Position numbers and translations under genes: made by a program. Shown here piece by piece: positions 1-11,246 of a stretch of DNA of 64,000 bases. Source of the stretch: Elysia chlorotica (lineage: Eukaryota; Mollusca; Gastropoda; Plakobranchidae); contig RQTK01000033.1 in the NCBI GenBank assembly GCA_003991915.1, positions 534,368 through 598,367 on the forward strand, read 5' to 3'. The notes beneath the pieces are model-generated. The model saw nothing but the letters and a program-made list of their open reading frames with translations. It had not been told where the DNA came from and searched no databases. Each line of letters begins with the position of its first letter. Positions within the stretch are counted from its first letter, which is position 1.

Positions 1-1375
1 CTACTCTCAAGCTTTATTATGAGCCCAGGCTATGGTGTAGTGCTGGGATTAAAGGGGGGAGTTGGGTTAAGAAGTAATAAATTTGCTTAATTTTTTAAAG
101 TCATCGGGTCCATTCTATTATCGAGCATATTTAATTTCATTGTCGAGTTTCGTCACAACTGTTTGAATCTGTGTCAGTATACCTTGACCGGTTGAGACAG
201 AAGTCATGGCGATCCTGATCTGTCTCTGAGTGAAGGCACATAATATTGTTAGACTTTAGTCTGAGACAAAACTCCTGTTGTTCCTTCAAAAGATTGTTAG
301 ACTTTTGTTTGGGACCTGTCCACGAGGAAACGAGATGCTAATTTCAGGTTAGCTTTAATCATGGCCTCACATGGATTCCCCCACCCTTGTCACCCAGCCG
401 TGTGGTGAAAACCCCGCCCTCACAGATAGAATCTACTCTCAAGCTTCGTTATGAGGCCAGGCTATGGTCTAGTGCTGGGATTAAAGGGGGGAGCTGGGTT
501 AAGAGGTAGTAAGTTTGGTTAATTTTTTGAAGTTATCGGGTCCATCGTATGATCGAGCAAATTTAATTGTCGAGTTTCGTCACATACTGCTTGGATCTGG
601 GTCAGTATACCGTGACCGGTTGAGACAGAAGTCATGGCGATCCTGATCTGTCTCTGAGTGAAGGCACATAATATTGTTAGACTTTAGTCCTAGGACCTGT
701 CAGCGAAGATGCTGAGCTGTTGGTTAAAGGGGTAAGCTGGGTTAAGAGGTACATGTAACAAATTTGGCTTCTTTTTGTATGTCATCGGTTTCATCCTATA
801 ATTGAGAAAATTTAACTGTCGATTAACGTTCCATACTGGTTGGGCCTGTGTCAGTATACCGTGACCGGCTGAGACAGATATCTTGGTGTTCCCACCCTAT
901 CTCTGATAAGATTGTTAGACTTTTTTCTTGAAACCTGTCCACGAAGAAAATGAGTTGCTAAGTCCAGGTTAGCTTTAATCATGCCCAATCTTGCTCAATC
1001 TCCGCTTTACTATACCTGGTCTCCACCCCCCCTTCCCTATCTTTCTCGCCCTCACAGATAGAATAGATACTCACAAGCTTCAATATGAGGACATGCTGTG
1101 GTGTAAAGCTAGGGTTAAAGTGGGATGGAGGAAGTAGACTAAGAGGCAAGACGTCGGACTTTTGTCTTGGTTAAACTCTGCGATTGACCACATTTAATTA
1201 AAAAAGGGGGGGGGGGGGGGTACAGAGGGCTGTTTCGTTCCATTCTCCACTCTTGTTGTTTTGGAGTCAGGATACTGTGGCCAGCTGTGACAGATTTGTG
1301 GTATTCCCGCTCTAGTCTCAGGACCTTTTCGCGCGAACGCTGAGTTCCTAATTCCAGGGAAGTCTGCTGGGTCTG
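1..1375 (+). repeat. Degenerate tandem array of ~430 bp units built on SINE body
   Basis: Four units can be aligned by eye. The phrase CTACTCTCAAGCTT opens the window and recurs at 433, a period of 432. A third, shortened unit begins near 716, and a fourth near 1066 with a variant CTCACAAGCTT. Each unit holds the block GACCGG(T/C)TGAGACAG, or a decayed form, at about 186, 614, 863 and 1279. This is followed by a GTCTCTGAGTG-like stretch and a TTGTTAGACTT-like stretch. The same order occurs in the body of the intact SINE at 8929-9186, so the unit probably arose by tandem amplification of SINE-containing DNA. Units 1 and 2 are the most alike. A run of 15 G lies at 1206-1220. The array may continue left of the window. 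Confidence 0.75.
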
Positions 1376-1710
1376 ACATTAGAGCTTTGGCCTCCTGAAT
1401 ATGAAGGTACGGGGTTCGAGCTCCGCTCGTACCATTTTACTTCCTCTTGGTTGTGTTGGCATCAAACTGCTTGGGGTCAATTCTAAAGGTTTGCCACTGA
1501 AGGAACCCATCGCGTTAAAGGGGTGGGGGCTAACTGGCTCAAATGGTAGAAGTTCTTGGTTTGAATTACCCCTCAAAAAAGATTGAGAAATTGTTTTTCT
1601 AATGAACATCACACACCTCACACACATGCTTAGGGCCTGTTCACAATATAGACTACATAGTGTTAACGTTGGATCTTAAGCATCAAAACAAATCAAACAA
1701 ACAAAGAAAG
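1376..1710 (+). mobile_element. Diverged tRNA-derived SINE, apparently with two tRNA-like heads
   Basis: A tRNA-like head near 1381-1430 has a B-box-like GGGGTTCGAGCTCCG. It is followed by the TTGGTTGTGTTGGCATC stretch that matches the start of the SINE body elsewhere in the window. A second head-like stretch near 1519-1575 has GGCTAACTGGCTCAAATGG and GGTTTGAATTACC. The 3' end (1627-1710) is the family tail: AGGGCCTGTTCACAATATAG, then a TTGGATCTTAAGCA-like stretch and CAAA-rich DNA. The two-head structure could be one SINE inserted into another. The copy is old. Confidence 0.6.
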
Positions 1711-2075
1711 TAAGAAAGAGAGAAACAAGCATTCTGGGATATTTCTTGTAACCTAGGAGACGCTAAACGAGGAGCCAACCAAAGATTGTGTAGAGAATCT
1801 ACCAAGAAATCCATAGCCGCAGCAGCCGCAGGCCTGGCTATATTGCTTTCATTAAGTCAACAGATCCAGGGATGAGTCTTAATACAGGAACGATAAAGAT
1901 CAAGCACTTTTCTTTTCCTTTCTTTTCTATTTTTGTTTCAATATTTTCTTCTTTTGGTTCTCTATAAATTAAATGTTCCTCGAAGATTTAATCATTCACA
2001 AGGATCTTGTTTCCCATGGCCTAATTCATCTCAAATTCTCTCCTAGATATCTATTTTCCTTCCTGATTATTTTAT
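1711..2075. other. Unique AT-rich DNA, no feature seen
   Basis: Short AAAG-rich and TTTC-rich stretches occur, but there is no frame, SINE or duplication that I recognise. Confidence 0.5.
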
Positions 2076-2850
<775 letters not shown>

Positions 2851-2852
2851 AC

Positions 2853-2882
2853 TCCCCCCCCCCCCCCCCCCCCAAAAAAAAA
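2853..2882 (+). repeat. Homopolymer junction: C21 followed by A9
   Basis: A run of 21 C passes directly into a run of 9 A at the end of the CT-rich block. Run lengths in such tracts are often affected by sequencing. Confidence 0.9.
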
Positions 2883-3288
2883 GAAAATTACCATCCGAGA
2901 TCCTTGACATTATCAGAACAGTAACCGAGAATACCAAACATCTCGCCATCTTCTCATTCTCTCAATTATCTCCCCTGAGTTGAGAATGACGTCAGCTGGC
3001 CAAACAAAGCCAAAAATAGCGGCGATATTTACTCAGATTCTTTGTCTTTCTCGCCAGTGCGCACTGTAATGAACTCACGATGAACAAGAGCTCTTCCTTC
3101 TCCCACCGAGGCGTCAGTTTCTAACGGCTAACAAGTTCGTTTTGTGACTCTTTTCAATGATGTGAGCATCTCGATAACTCAGGTGTAAAGTGCCCTATTT
3201 CATTCTAAAACTCTCTAATTATTTAGTATTTGAGAAATGAATTAGGATATTATGCAGATGTCTTGACGATCAATCTGTAGAATAAAAG
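2883..3288. other. Unique stretch with a CRE-like octamer
   Basis: This stretch is free of repeats. It contains the palindromic octamer TGACGTCA at 2987-2994, the consensus for CREB/ATF factors, directly followed by an E-box-like CAGCTG. One octamer can occur by chance, and no transcription unit is visible nearby, so a regulatory role is only a possibility. Confidence 0.2.
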
Positions 3289-4440
3289 CAGAACTCCCGC
3301 CAAAGAAATTAGAGGCTGCAGGTTCGAAACATCATGGCTTGAAAACAACTTAAATAATGTAATTGGTTCTCTAATCGCATTCTTGTAGAGCTCAGGCGTA
3401 TCAATTGAGCGCTAAAAGGTTCAAATCCTTACTATTAATTATGGTTAGTTCAATGGTTCCATTGCTTCTCTGCAGTGTTGTAGGAGAGATCAGACCAATT
3501 GATTGGGCGGTTGCAGGTTCGAATCTTAGTCTTGAAGGCAGCTCCTATAATTTCAGCGTCGTCTTATGCCCTAAAAGTAAAGCCCACGGGTAGGTTTTCA
3601 TAGTACCTGCTATCTCAGTTTGTGGCTAACCAACTTGGTGTTGATGAGTCGAAATCTTCGTAGCTAAAAGTCTATTAGACGACTCCAATGGTCTCATTTA
3701 TAGATACATATTTAAAACATTCACATATTAGAAAGTCGTTGGCGCCTTTTCGGACATATCTTGCGTAGAAATGAGGAGATACCTGCCAACAAAGCCATGC
3801 AACTATATTTTCACCGCACCGAAAAAAGATTCAGGGGAAGACCAACTACAACCCTGCCAGTGACCATCAACAAAGACCTGTCACAAATCCAAGACAACCT
3901 ATCACTGAAATCAACCGACGATTTGGAATACCTTTGATCACTGGCACAGGACTGTAACCAATGGAAGTCACTAACCAAGCAAATTGTGGAGATGCTGAGG
4001 CGTCCCGATCTGACGACCAGGACGCGAAAAGCGAATAAGTCAAGTAAGTCATTTAAAACTAGAGCGCAGGATGATCAAGTTGGTCGTTGCAAGTTCATAA
4101 CTTAATTATACTTCAATGACTCTAGTGGTGCTCTTTGACATAACAGAAGAGCTCAGGCCAGTGGAGTTGGTTTTATGTTCAAATTTCCACAGCTAACAAA
4201 ACTGTTCTTCTTGTAGACACCTACAGTTGTTCCATCAGCTTTTTTGTCTAAACAAAAGAGTTCACGATAAACAAAAAGATTTATAGGTTATAATTGCAGT
4301 CTCCACAGCTTAAATGTCTCGAAAGCTACTTGAATGATGCCATTAACTTTATATAGATTGGAAGGAGTCGTCGTATCAATCGACTTGGCGGTCAGGGGTT
4401 TCAATCTCCATAAGAAAAAAGCTTACTTTTCTTCTGTGAA
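3289..4440 (+). repeat. Tandem array of ~100 bp tRNA-like units, interrupted by a LINE fragment
   Basis: Related units begin at about 3289, 3389, 3483, 4058, 4149, 4259 and 4365, with decayed material between 3580 and 3730. The clearest unit (3389) reads GAGCTCAGG, then TTGAGCGC, then GGTTCAAATCC. These look like a tRNA D arm (A box) and T arm (B box), with almost nothing where the anticodon arm should be. The next unit has GCAGGTTCGAATC. Each unit continues with an ACTT(G/A)AATGATG-like stretch and a short pyrimidine run. The units are too degenerate to be working tRNA genes. The likely origin is tandem growth of a SINE head. The LINE fragment at 3737-4050 splits the array. Confidence 0.55.
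3737..4050 (+). pseudogene. LINE (non-LTR retrotransposon) ORF2 C-terminal fragment
   Basis: The frame starting at 3737 reads RWRLFGHILRRNEEIPANKA, then FRGRPTT, then DLEYL, and after an in-frame TGA, AQDCNQWKSL. The order R-W-x-L-F-G-H-x-L-R, P-A-x-x-A, R-G-R-P-x-T-T, then a D-x-x-W motif is the usual region just after the reverse-transcriptase domain in many animal LINEs. The copy is 5' truncated and broken by the stop near 3936. It sits inside the tRNA-like array, so it is probably an insertion into it. The family within the LINEs cannot be settled from this piece. Confidence 0.75.
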
Positions 4441-6492
4441 AGCTAGGTCGAATGACTAGCACAATGTGAGATTTAGTTTTATTTAAGGGTCAGCGCTTTT
4501 GTCTTGTTTGTTTGTTTTGAAAAATCTCATCAACTCTAAATACCTTAACAATGGAAGTCAGGACATGTCTCTCAGCTACTCACATTTTGTTGACATTGAA
4601 AAAAAAAAGCGCGTGACAAAACGACCTCATCTAGATAAGAGACCACAAGCCTGAGGAACCGTGTCGTGCTCATTGTGGTTGTTGCAAAATGTCATCCAAA
4701 GTGATAATACACTTTGTCCACTCAATATTCCGAGTAGCAACTTTAGATAATCATCCATAACTCTCACTCCTTAAATAACAAGTGATAATGATTTTTGTGA
4801 GTGGACAGTTGGGGCGCTCTTAAACGGTGGTCTATAAAAAAAGGATCTAAGTAAGACAAAGGTTTTTAACTACAAACATTCCGTTCTATGGGGAAAGCAA
4901 TACCCCAACACATGAACTATACACTATATCCAGTCATTGTGGATGGATGCACGCAATTACAGTCACCCCATGGCATCTATAAAGACGCTGAAAAGATCGT
5001 TCTGCCATTAAAGCTAGTTAAGGACACCGAAAGCGGAAAAATACGCTGATATCAAGTTCCACCATCTTGGTTCAGCCTTCGTAGGATCCACAGCCATCTG
5101 CTTGCAAGACTTCCTTCCGGTCTGGGATAGTTAAAGGCTTCGGATTTCCCCACACAGCTCCACCCTAACTGTCTTAATGACCGATATCAAGGTTGTCATG
5201 TGGACGGTGCTCCCTGAATTATTTCCCGTTCGGGAATAGCCGTTTTTTCTATGTCGGGTTTGTTTGACGAGATTGGACACCACCGACGCGGAATTGATAC
5301 GTTAAACGGTCCTATTGTGTCTGGGGTAACTGTTCCTGAAAATTGTCTGAAATGTACACTCTGGCAAAGCACCCGGCGCCAATCATGTGTAATCATTGAC
5401 TTTTAGACATTGCAGGGTAAGAGAGAGTCTTCGGAGTTCAGCTTCTTACGCAACACAGACTGGTTGTGTAAACAGACGTGTTGGTTTGTTTACAGTTAAA
5501 GAACACAGAATCAATTAAAGTATCAAGAGCTCCTTTCAAGGTGAAGTAAGGTTTAACGACATATGGCACAGCTCCAAGTATCCAATAATTAGTGTAGCGA
5601 TTTATGTTGCTGAAAGTATTTGAAGAGACGCTCTGTATTATAGTAAAAAGCAAAAACAAAATTGACATAGCTTTTATCAGTGTCTTTATGTTCATAAATC
5701 AAGTCAATCATTTCTTGTTTATATTGCACTGTCTGTGTTCGTTGTATGTTATACCGTTGTTTTTTGTTGTTGTAATTACATTTATTGTCGATTTATTTTT
5801 TTCCATGAAACGCTGCAAAAAATATGTAAAATCAAAGAGTTATTATGAGTTTGCAGCTGTATGTTAAGTTACTGATTGATTGACTTATTGGTGGATCGGT
5901 TGAAGAATGGATCAATGTATCGCGTATCGTATTAATAATGGAGTCTTACCATCATGTACATAGCATGACCAATTATAGAGAATGTTTCCAGCAAGTCATT
6001 TACAAGCCAAAGCAAAAAGCACTGATTCCCTTAACAATTTATTAAACTGCCTTTTAAACTGACAGTACGTTGTTAAAAAAAATAATAAATTCCTGTTTAG
6101 AATTGAGGTAAAATTCGATGTAATCAGTTTCACAATTTATAAATTTAATGTTAGAGAGAATCTGCTAAAGAATTGGTCCGTATTACTATATTTGCTGGTA
6201 ACTTCACCATCATCATCTGCCGAAAGAACAACTATTGGCAACCCTGAAGGTCTGCCCCTGACGCACAGACAATGGACACCATGTACAAAATAACTCTATC
6301 CATGTTAGTACTTTGACTATAATCACCAATTGTTTTACAACTAGGCCCAGTGGTTCGACCAGTAGCCTTTTGCTACATGCATTGCGATTCATATGTTGAC
6401 AACTGATGACATAACCGCGCCCATAAGTCTTGGAATTTGTAATTGATTATTGCCTCTGCAAGTTTAAGATAAAGCTGTGCGATTGGAAGCTT
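4441..6492. other. Unique AT-rich DNA, no gene recognised
   Basis: There is a short frame on each strand between 5438 and 5867. Both give hydrophobic peptides without a recognisable motif. No repeat copies were seen apart from short A runs. Confidence 0.5.
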
Positions 6493-6721
6493 GTTGAGTT
6501 GTCGAGTTGGTTTCACGTCCAACAATAGCACTATATAGGCTATATTGTGGAAGGGCCCAAAGACTGACGTATGCCAATTTGATGTGCTGCCATGACTCCT
6601 GTCTCAGCCGATCACATTAAACTGACACCCATCAAACCAGTAGAAAGCGAAATCGCCAGGACTCGAACCCGAACATTTTGCGTCGGAAGCTGATGTTCTA
6701 CTCCAGGGCTACGGCGCCCCC
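6493..6721 (-). mobile_element. tRNA-derived SINE, main family, near full length
   Basis: Read on the minus strand, the order is GGGGCGCCGTAGCCCTGGAG, a B box GGGTTCGAGTCC inside TTCGGGTTCGAGTCCTGGCG, and the body start CTACTGGTTTGATGGGTGTC. Then come CGGCTGAGACAG, a CAGTCTTTGGGCCC-like stretch, CACAATATAGCCTATATAGT, and the tail GTTGGACGTGAAACCAACTC. This matches the copy at 8929-9186 along its length. A tRNA-like head with a Pol III B box, a conserved body and a short simple tail are the standard parts of a SINE. It needs LINE machinery in trans. Confidence 0.85.
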
Positions 6722-6904
6722 TGTGCGATTAGACGCCGGTGCAAATTCCTTTAAGTATAATCTTCGTTATCGACTTGGGTTCTCTGATTGAAAGATACCT
6801 GGAGCCTGGAAAACCCTTTGATGTATGAGAACCGACTGATTGGACAGTGATTGGTGTAGACGAGTCATCTTTGCACGATAAACTTCACGCTTAGTTAAAG
6901 ATTG

Positions 6905-7115
6905 TTGCGGCGGGGATGGGGTGGGGTGGAGGTGTGGGTCATAGACCTGGAGTAGAAGATAAGCATCCGACGCAGCAGGTTCGTTGTTCGAGCCCTACTC
7001 TGGCGACTCGGTCCCCTACTGGTTAGTTCAGTGTCATAGATTAGTTTCGGGATCCGTCCACAATATAGCCTATACAGTGCTGACCTTGGTACTAAGCAAC
7101 AACTAAACCAACAAA
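6905..7115 (+). mobile_element. tRNA-derived SINE, main family, internally deleted
   Basis: The head (from about 6930) has GACCTGGAGTAGAAGA and a B-box-like TGTTCGAGCCC. Next come GGCGACTCGGTCCCCTACTG and GGTTAGTTCAGTGTCAT. The middle of the body (the GGCTGAGACAG block) is missing. The 3' end, CACAATATAGCCTATACAGT followed by TACTAAGCAACAACTAAAC, is present. This copy lies 184 bp from the minus-strand copy and in the opposite orientation, so the two could pair as an inverted repeat. Confidence 0.8.
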
Positions 7116-8210
7116 CGATTGAAGGTGGTCGTCAATTCGACAGTGTTTTGGTACCCTTCTTTGGATAAAACAAGTCCACGTTGATGCCTGCTTATTGTGG
7201 CAGCTCTTTTTTGTCTGGTTCCTGGCCTCTGCAATCTGGGCCATGTAAGCTAAACATTTAATTCTGTCGCAATGAGAGACATAGTTTTGATCTAAAAAAA
7301 CGATAAAACATCGAAGGGATATTTCTGGATCGCTCGAGGCCTGTATAGGTACAAAAAAGTAACAGATTTGACCATAATAATACATTTTTACATACAAAGA
7401 GCAACAGTATTTTATTTCTACTAAGATAATAGGCGCAAAGCCGGTAAATTATCGGGGATTATGGGATAAAAAAGGCTAAAAGTATAGCTTAGGTTTTGTG
7501 TTGTGCTGAAATTCATAATCATTTTTCACTTAAAAATAGAGTCATGCACCAGGATTGTTTTTAACCACGTAGCTTGAAATCTCCGATCATTGCAGGCTGC
7601 AACATTTTATTGTAAATTGTATCTTTCTTGTTGTTTTTTTCGCATTGTTGGTGTTTGTGAACTTCTTTGAGTTAGAAAAGGTACGTAAAGGTTCCGTGGT
7701 TTTCCAAAAAAAAAAAACAACAACCCAGAGCTATTTCTTTCTATTGGTCATGCCCGCTAAGTAACAGCATAGACCCACTGTTTCTTGAATATGAACATTT
7801 TAAAACGTTAACTTGATTCCATTCTGACTGTTAGGATCGTGTGAGCGAGGCTGTCATGCCTTTATATGTGGCCAAAATAGGATATTTTGTGATGTCGTAT
7901 GCTTTCTTTCAACACCGAGTGTTCTCAAAACTACTTCGTTTGTTACTCTGTTTTTGTAGCTTATTGTTGCTAGTCGTCGAAATACCCACATCTCAAAAGC
8001 TTTTAGTTTTTAAACTGATTCTTTGTAGAGAGTGACAGTTGCGTCGCCGTATATTAATAAGGAACATACATACAGGTTTATTGCTCTTAGCCTTAGATCT
8101 CTTGAAATTTCTCTTGATATGAATAAATCCTTTATTTTTATGAACGTTTTCATCCTCATACCTCTCAATCAAATATATACACATAGTACACATTCCGGGA
8201 ATGGTATAGC
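7116..8210. other. Unique AT-rich DNA, no gene recognised
   Basis: The largest frame (7092-7397, minus) begins inside the SINE tail and shows no motif. A run of A with CAA lies near 7708-7725. Confidence 0.5.
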
Positions 8211-8612
8211 ATAAGAGGAATCAATATTAATCGAACAAATATAAACATTATACGATATGTCGACGACAACACACTGAAAGCAAACAACAAGGAAGCCTCC
8301 AAAAATATTGATGATTTGTAGAGTAAAAAGTTTTAAAAAATCCTTGACATCAATGTTAGAAAAACCAAAACTATTGTTGTTAGTTAATAGAAAGATGTCC
8401 AAGTCAAAAGTGTAGTGAAAAATGAAAAAAAAAAATCATCATTTCAAATATCTCGGACAAACAATAAGCAGTAAGGACAAAACCATCATAAATAGAAATA
8501 GAAATCACAATAGCTCAAAGAAAATAAAGGTTAATGAAACTAAAGAAATTATTATTTTCAGACTAAAAAAGCATGATTTTATACGGTATTGAAATCCAAG
8601 CTGTGGGTAAAA
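8211..8612 (+). pseudogene. Decayed LINE reverse-transcriptase fragment with a YVDD box
   Basis: Collinear reverse-transcriptase blocks appear in shifting frames. At 8217-8267 is GINI...INIIRYVDD, whose YVDD holds the two catalytic aspartates of the palm domain. At 8343-8384 is LDINVRKTKTIVVS. At 8443-8472 is FKYLGQTISS. At 8492-8524 is IEIEITIAQRK, and at 8576-8593 is ILYGIE. The same order (Y-x-D-D, L-x-(I/V)-N-x-x-K-T-K, F-K-Y-L-G, R-I-x-I-A, L-Y-G-x-E) is found in many animal LINEs. The frame changes twice, and in-frame stops occur after the YVDD block, so the copy is dead. Neither end is preserved. Confidence 0.75.
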
Positions 8613-8697
8613 TACACTATACTTCAATACGCTTTTAGATCCGTTTTTCAATTTAAAGTCGGTGGAGATCGACTTTGGGGCTAGAATCCACAAACTT

Positions 8698-8765
8698 GAC
8701 GTAACTTACGTCTCGTCGTAACAATATAAGAATAAGAAGACTTACGTCGAGACGTAAGCTACGTC
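8698..8765. repeat. Small inverted-repeat element (copy E1)
   Basis: The left arm at 8698-8715 (GACGTAACTTACGTCTCG) pairs with the right arm at 8748-8765 with one mismatch in 18, across a 32 bp spacer. The right half also contains CTTACGTC-GA-GACGTAAG (8741-8758), a hairpin with a 2 bp loop. The CTTAC...GTAAG palindrome relates it to the elements at 9640, 10278, 13810 and 15340. Confidence 0.65.
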
Positions 8766-8901
8766 CTTTTTTTGCATTCTACCCTAGCTTTGTAGTTTTT
8801 AAACCCCGAAAACCCCCGTTGGCAAATCTACGCGTTTGTTTCTAAGCTTATACCTTGGCAGAGCCCCGCGCGTGTACTTCATGAATCAGAGAAAGCCCTG
8901 T

Positions 8902-8915
8902 GCGTAGATCTACGC
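8902..8915. repeat. Perfect 14 bp palindrome GCGTAGATCTACGC
   Basis: The sequence is self-complementary over 14 bases and lies 13 bp before the SINE at 8929. It could mark the end of an older element; nothing else identifies it. Confidence 0.8.
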
Positions 8916-8928
8916 TTCGTACGATGGC

Positions 8929-9186
8929 ACGGGGGCGCGATGGTCTTGGGGTAGAACATCGAATCCGACGCAAAAGGCCCAGATTCGAATCCTGGCGATT
9001 GCGCTCCCTACTGGTTGGGTTGGTGTCAGTTTTATGTAACCGGCTGAGACAGGGGTCATGGCATCCCCGCCCTGTCTCGTGTGTGGTGGCACTTAAAATT
9101 GTCAGACGTTAGTCTTGGGGCCCGTCTACAATATAGCCTATATAGTGCTGATATTGGACGTTAAAACGAAATCAACTCAACTCAAC
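8929..9186 (+). mobile_element. tRNA-derived SINE, main family, best reference copy
   Basis: The head spans about 8929-9000, with an A-box-like GATGGTCTTGGGGTAGAAC and a clear B box AGATTCGAATCC. The body starts CTACTGGTTGGGTTGGTGTC and includes CCGGCTGAGACAGGGGTCAT, CCCGCCCTGTCTCGTGTG and GTCAGACGTTAGTCTTGGGG. The 3' end reads CTACAATATAGCCTATATAG, TTGGACGTTAAAAC, then a tail with repeated TCAAC. The other copies in this window match parts of this one. A 70 aa frame crosses it but is only a translation of the SINE. Confidence 0.88.
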
Positions 9187-9639
9187 GTGAGATGGAGTGC
9201 TTACTGAATGGGCTTTAGGAAAATAACAAAAATTATATGTTAGTATTAAGACGTACATGTAATTAAATCAATGAAAGGAGAATTGTTCTGCTGTCAGGGC
9301 ACATTTACTCTGTAACACTGATCAGTTGACAGCATGACAAAATTGTAAACATAATTGTCGTGGAAACTTACTCAACCGATCCAAGCCCTAGTCTGCTCCA
9401 GATTAACTTGCAAATTGAAAAATATAAATTGTAGGATGGCTTTGTTGGTGACCCAAAAAAGTTTCTGAAACGGTTAAAAAGTAGCGTGTATCTTTGGATG
9501 GAAGTTTAGAACTATGTTATGGCTTCAAAACTAAACTAGATAGCAACTTTCATGGTATTTGAGCTCATACAAATTTCAGTCTATTATTATAGTTATGATT
9601 ATGTTATTGATTATCAGAGTAATGACGTATAATATAACG
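9187..9639. other. Unique AT-rich DNA, no feature seen
   Basis: No frame, repeat or motif stands out here. Confidence 0.5.
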
Positions 9640-9722
9640 TCGTGGAAGCTTACAACTCATGAAAATGTGAGATAAAGAAGGCTTACGATAAGTCTTAAGC
9701 TACATTGCTGTTGTACCTACGG
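9640..9722. repeat. Small inverted-repeat element (copy E2, decayed)
   Basis: It shares the module AAGAAGGCTTACG...TAAGCTAC and the end TTGTACCTAC with the better copies at 13810 and 15340 (AACAAGGCTTACG...AAGCTAC and TTGTACTTAC). The central GCTTACGATAAGTCTTAAGC is an imperfect palindrome. The left terminus is not clear. Confidence 0.45.
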
Positions 9723-10277
9723 TCGAAGATGTTAAAAGAGTTTTACAGACGACTGCTTACATGCCTTTGGTCAATGTTTTGTCTTGTTTTTTAAAGGATT
9801 CCCGCAATATCGTCAAAGTCTTTCTAGCATGTCTGGAAAACCAGGCAGAGCAAGTAGCAACATGTTTATTTTTTCATGTTTTGTTCTATTCTTTACTCAT
9901 TTTTATTTTCCAGGCGTTTCTGCTGTTTTGTTGTCCGCTAGCCGTCAGACAACTTGCTTTTAAACCATGTAGTAAATAATAGAAGAGAGCGGAATAAAAG
10001 CAAGGCGCATTCCGTAACAAATAAAGAGCTGAAAAGAGAATCTGGAGCAAAGCCTAGCATTTTACTTGCCTTTGTTAGAGAACGGCCTAAATATTTCACG
10101 TGCATGCGTTTTGTCGTTCCCGATAACGATGGCCCATTCATGAGTGAGGCAATTCCTATTGTCAATAATTACGAAACTGTAAAGCTGATGTTTCTCTTTT
10201 GTTTGATAAGCTTGAATAGGATGGTTTGGTTTGAGATTTTTTGGTCCACTGCCTGTGGTGTTGTATTGCAATTATTG
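9723..10277. other. Unique DNA, no gene recognised
   Basis: Short frames occur on both strands (for example 9954-10304 plus and 10062-10271 minus). They overlap each other without recognisable domains and are read as chance. Confidence 0.45.
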
Positions 10278-10373
10278 GTAAGTACAAGGTTGTGGTTAGC
10301 TTAAGACTTGTCTTAAGACGCGCGAACAGCTAGGCCTAAGGCGAGCTGTAAGCCACAGCGACTTTGTACTTAC
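10278..10373. mobile_element. MITE-like inverted-repeat element, 96 bp (copy E3)
   Basis: The ends are GTAAGTACAA at 10278-10287 and TTGTACTTAC at 10364-10373, a perfect 10 bp terminal inverted repeat. Further in, TGTGG (left) faces CCACA (right). Near the left end is CTTAAGAC-TT-GTCTTAAG, a perfect hairpin with a 2 bp loop. No target-site duplication is obvious. Short length, inverted ends and more copies nearby fit a non-autonomous DNA element, but no transposase is present. Confidence 0.55.
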
Positions 10374-11199
10374 GATTTTATATGTTCATGTTGAGCTTCG
10401 TTTTTCGATATAGTTTTCTAAATTGTGTTTTCCATGTCGCTTACCATTGGGCTTTTCTCAGTTAAAAACGTACTTAAACATTTATACTGCCGATTTACTT
10501 TTTTGCAGGGAAACATTGAATTTGCTATTTTTTTTAAAGTTTTCTCTTACCTTCATGTAACATTAATAATCTCATGAATTCAATAAATTTTATTTTGTAC
10601 TTTAAACGATATTTTGAAGAAATTAATTATTAATCATCGTGTTAAGACATAACCACGTGAGGCACCCAGGGGGAATCGTCACAAATTGCAGTTATAAGTT
10701 TTGAGCTAGCGCACTGTAAACATCGAAAACTAATCCACATTAATCTTTTTTTTTTATTTTTAATAAAAATGATAATCTGTGGTTTAATAAATGATAGAGT
10801 TGTAAATTTTAAGCTAACAATGTGTAGTTTATACTTGTAAATTCCCACTTGTGCATGATACACCGTTGTTACCTCACACATAAATATACCTTCACTTCAA
10901 TCCAATACAATTTATAAAAGAATTTTTGTTGAATTTTATTTTAGTTCCAATAGTAGATGGGAGTTAGGGAAATTAATGGTGTTTGCGGGATGGAAAAGGC
11001 TTTAGGAATTGAAACGAAAAGGTATATATTATCAACTTTTTCATGCTGTGAAAATCACTTATAGAAAGTCATTGTAATTTGTGTTTAATGTTAATCATTT
11101 TTTTCTTTAAATTGGGTGTGATTGCTTATTGTAATATTCGTTTGAACATTGTTGATAAGTTATAAAAAAAATGGAAGTACATACTACTAAAGAACAAAG

Positions 11200-11246
11200 A
11201 TAAAGCCTATATAGCGCTGAGGTTGGACGTTAAGCAACAAAGAAAA
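11200..11246 (+). mobile_element. SINE 3' end fragment, main family
   Basis: The block AAAGCCTATATAGCGCTGAG followed by TTGGACGTTAAGCAACAAAG matches the last ~45 bp of the SINE at 8929-9186. Only the tail survives, which may reflect extreme 5' truncation on insertion or later deletion. Confidence 0.7.

Noticed and set aside
3289-4440. Functional tRNA gene cluster
   Set aside because: The units lack room for an anticodon arm and have no paired acceptor stem that I can see.
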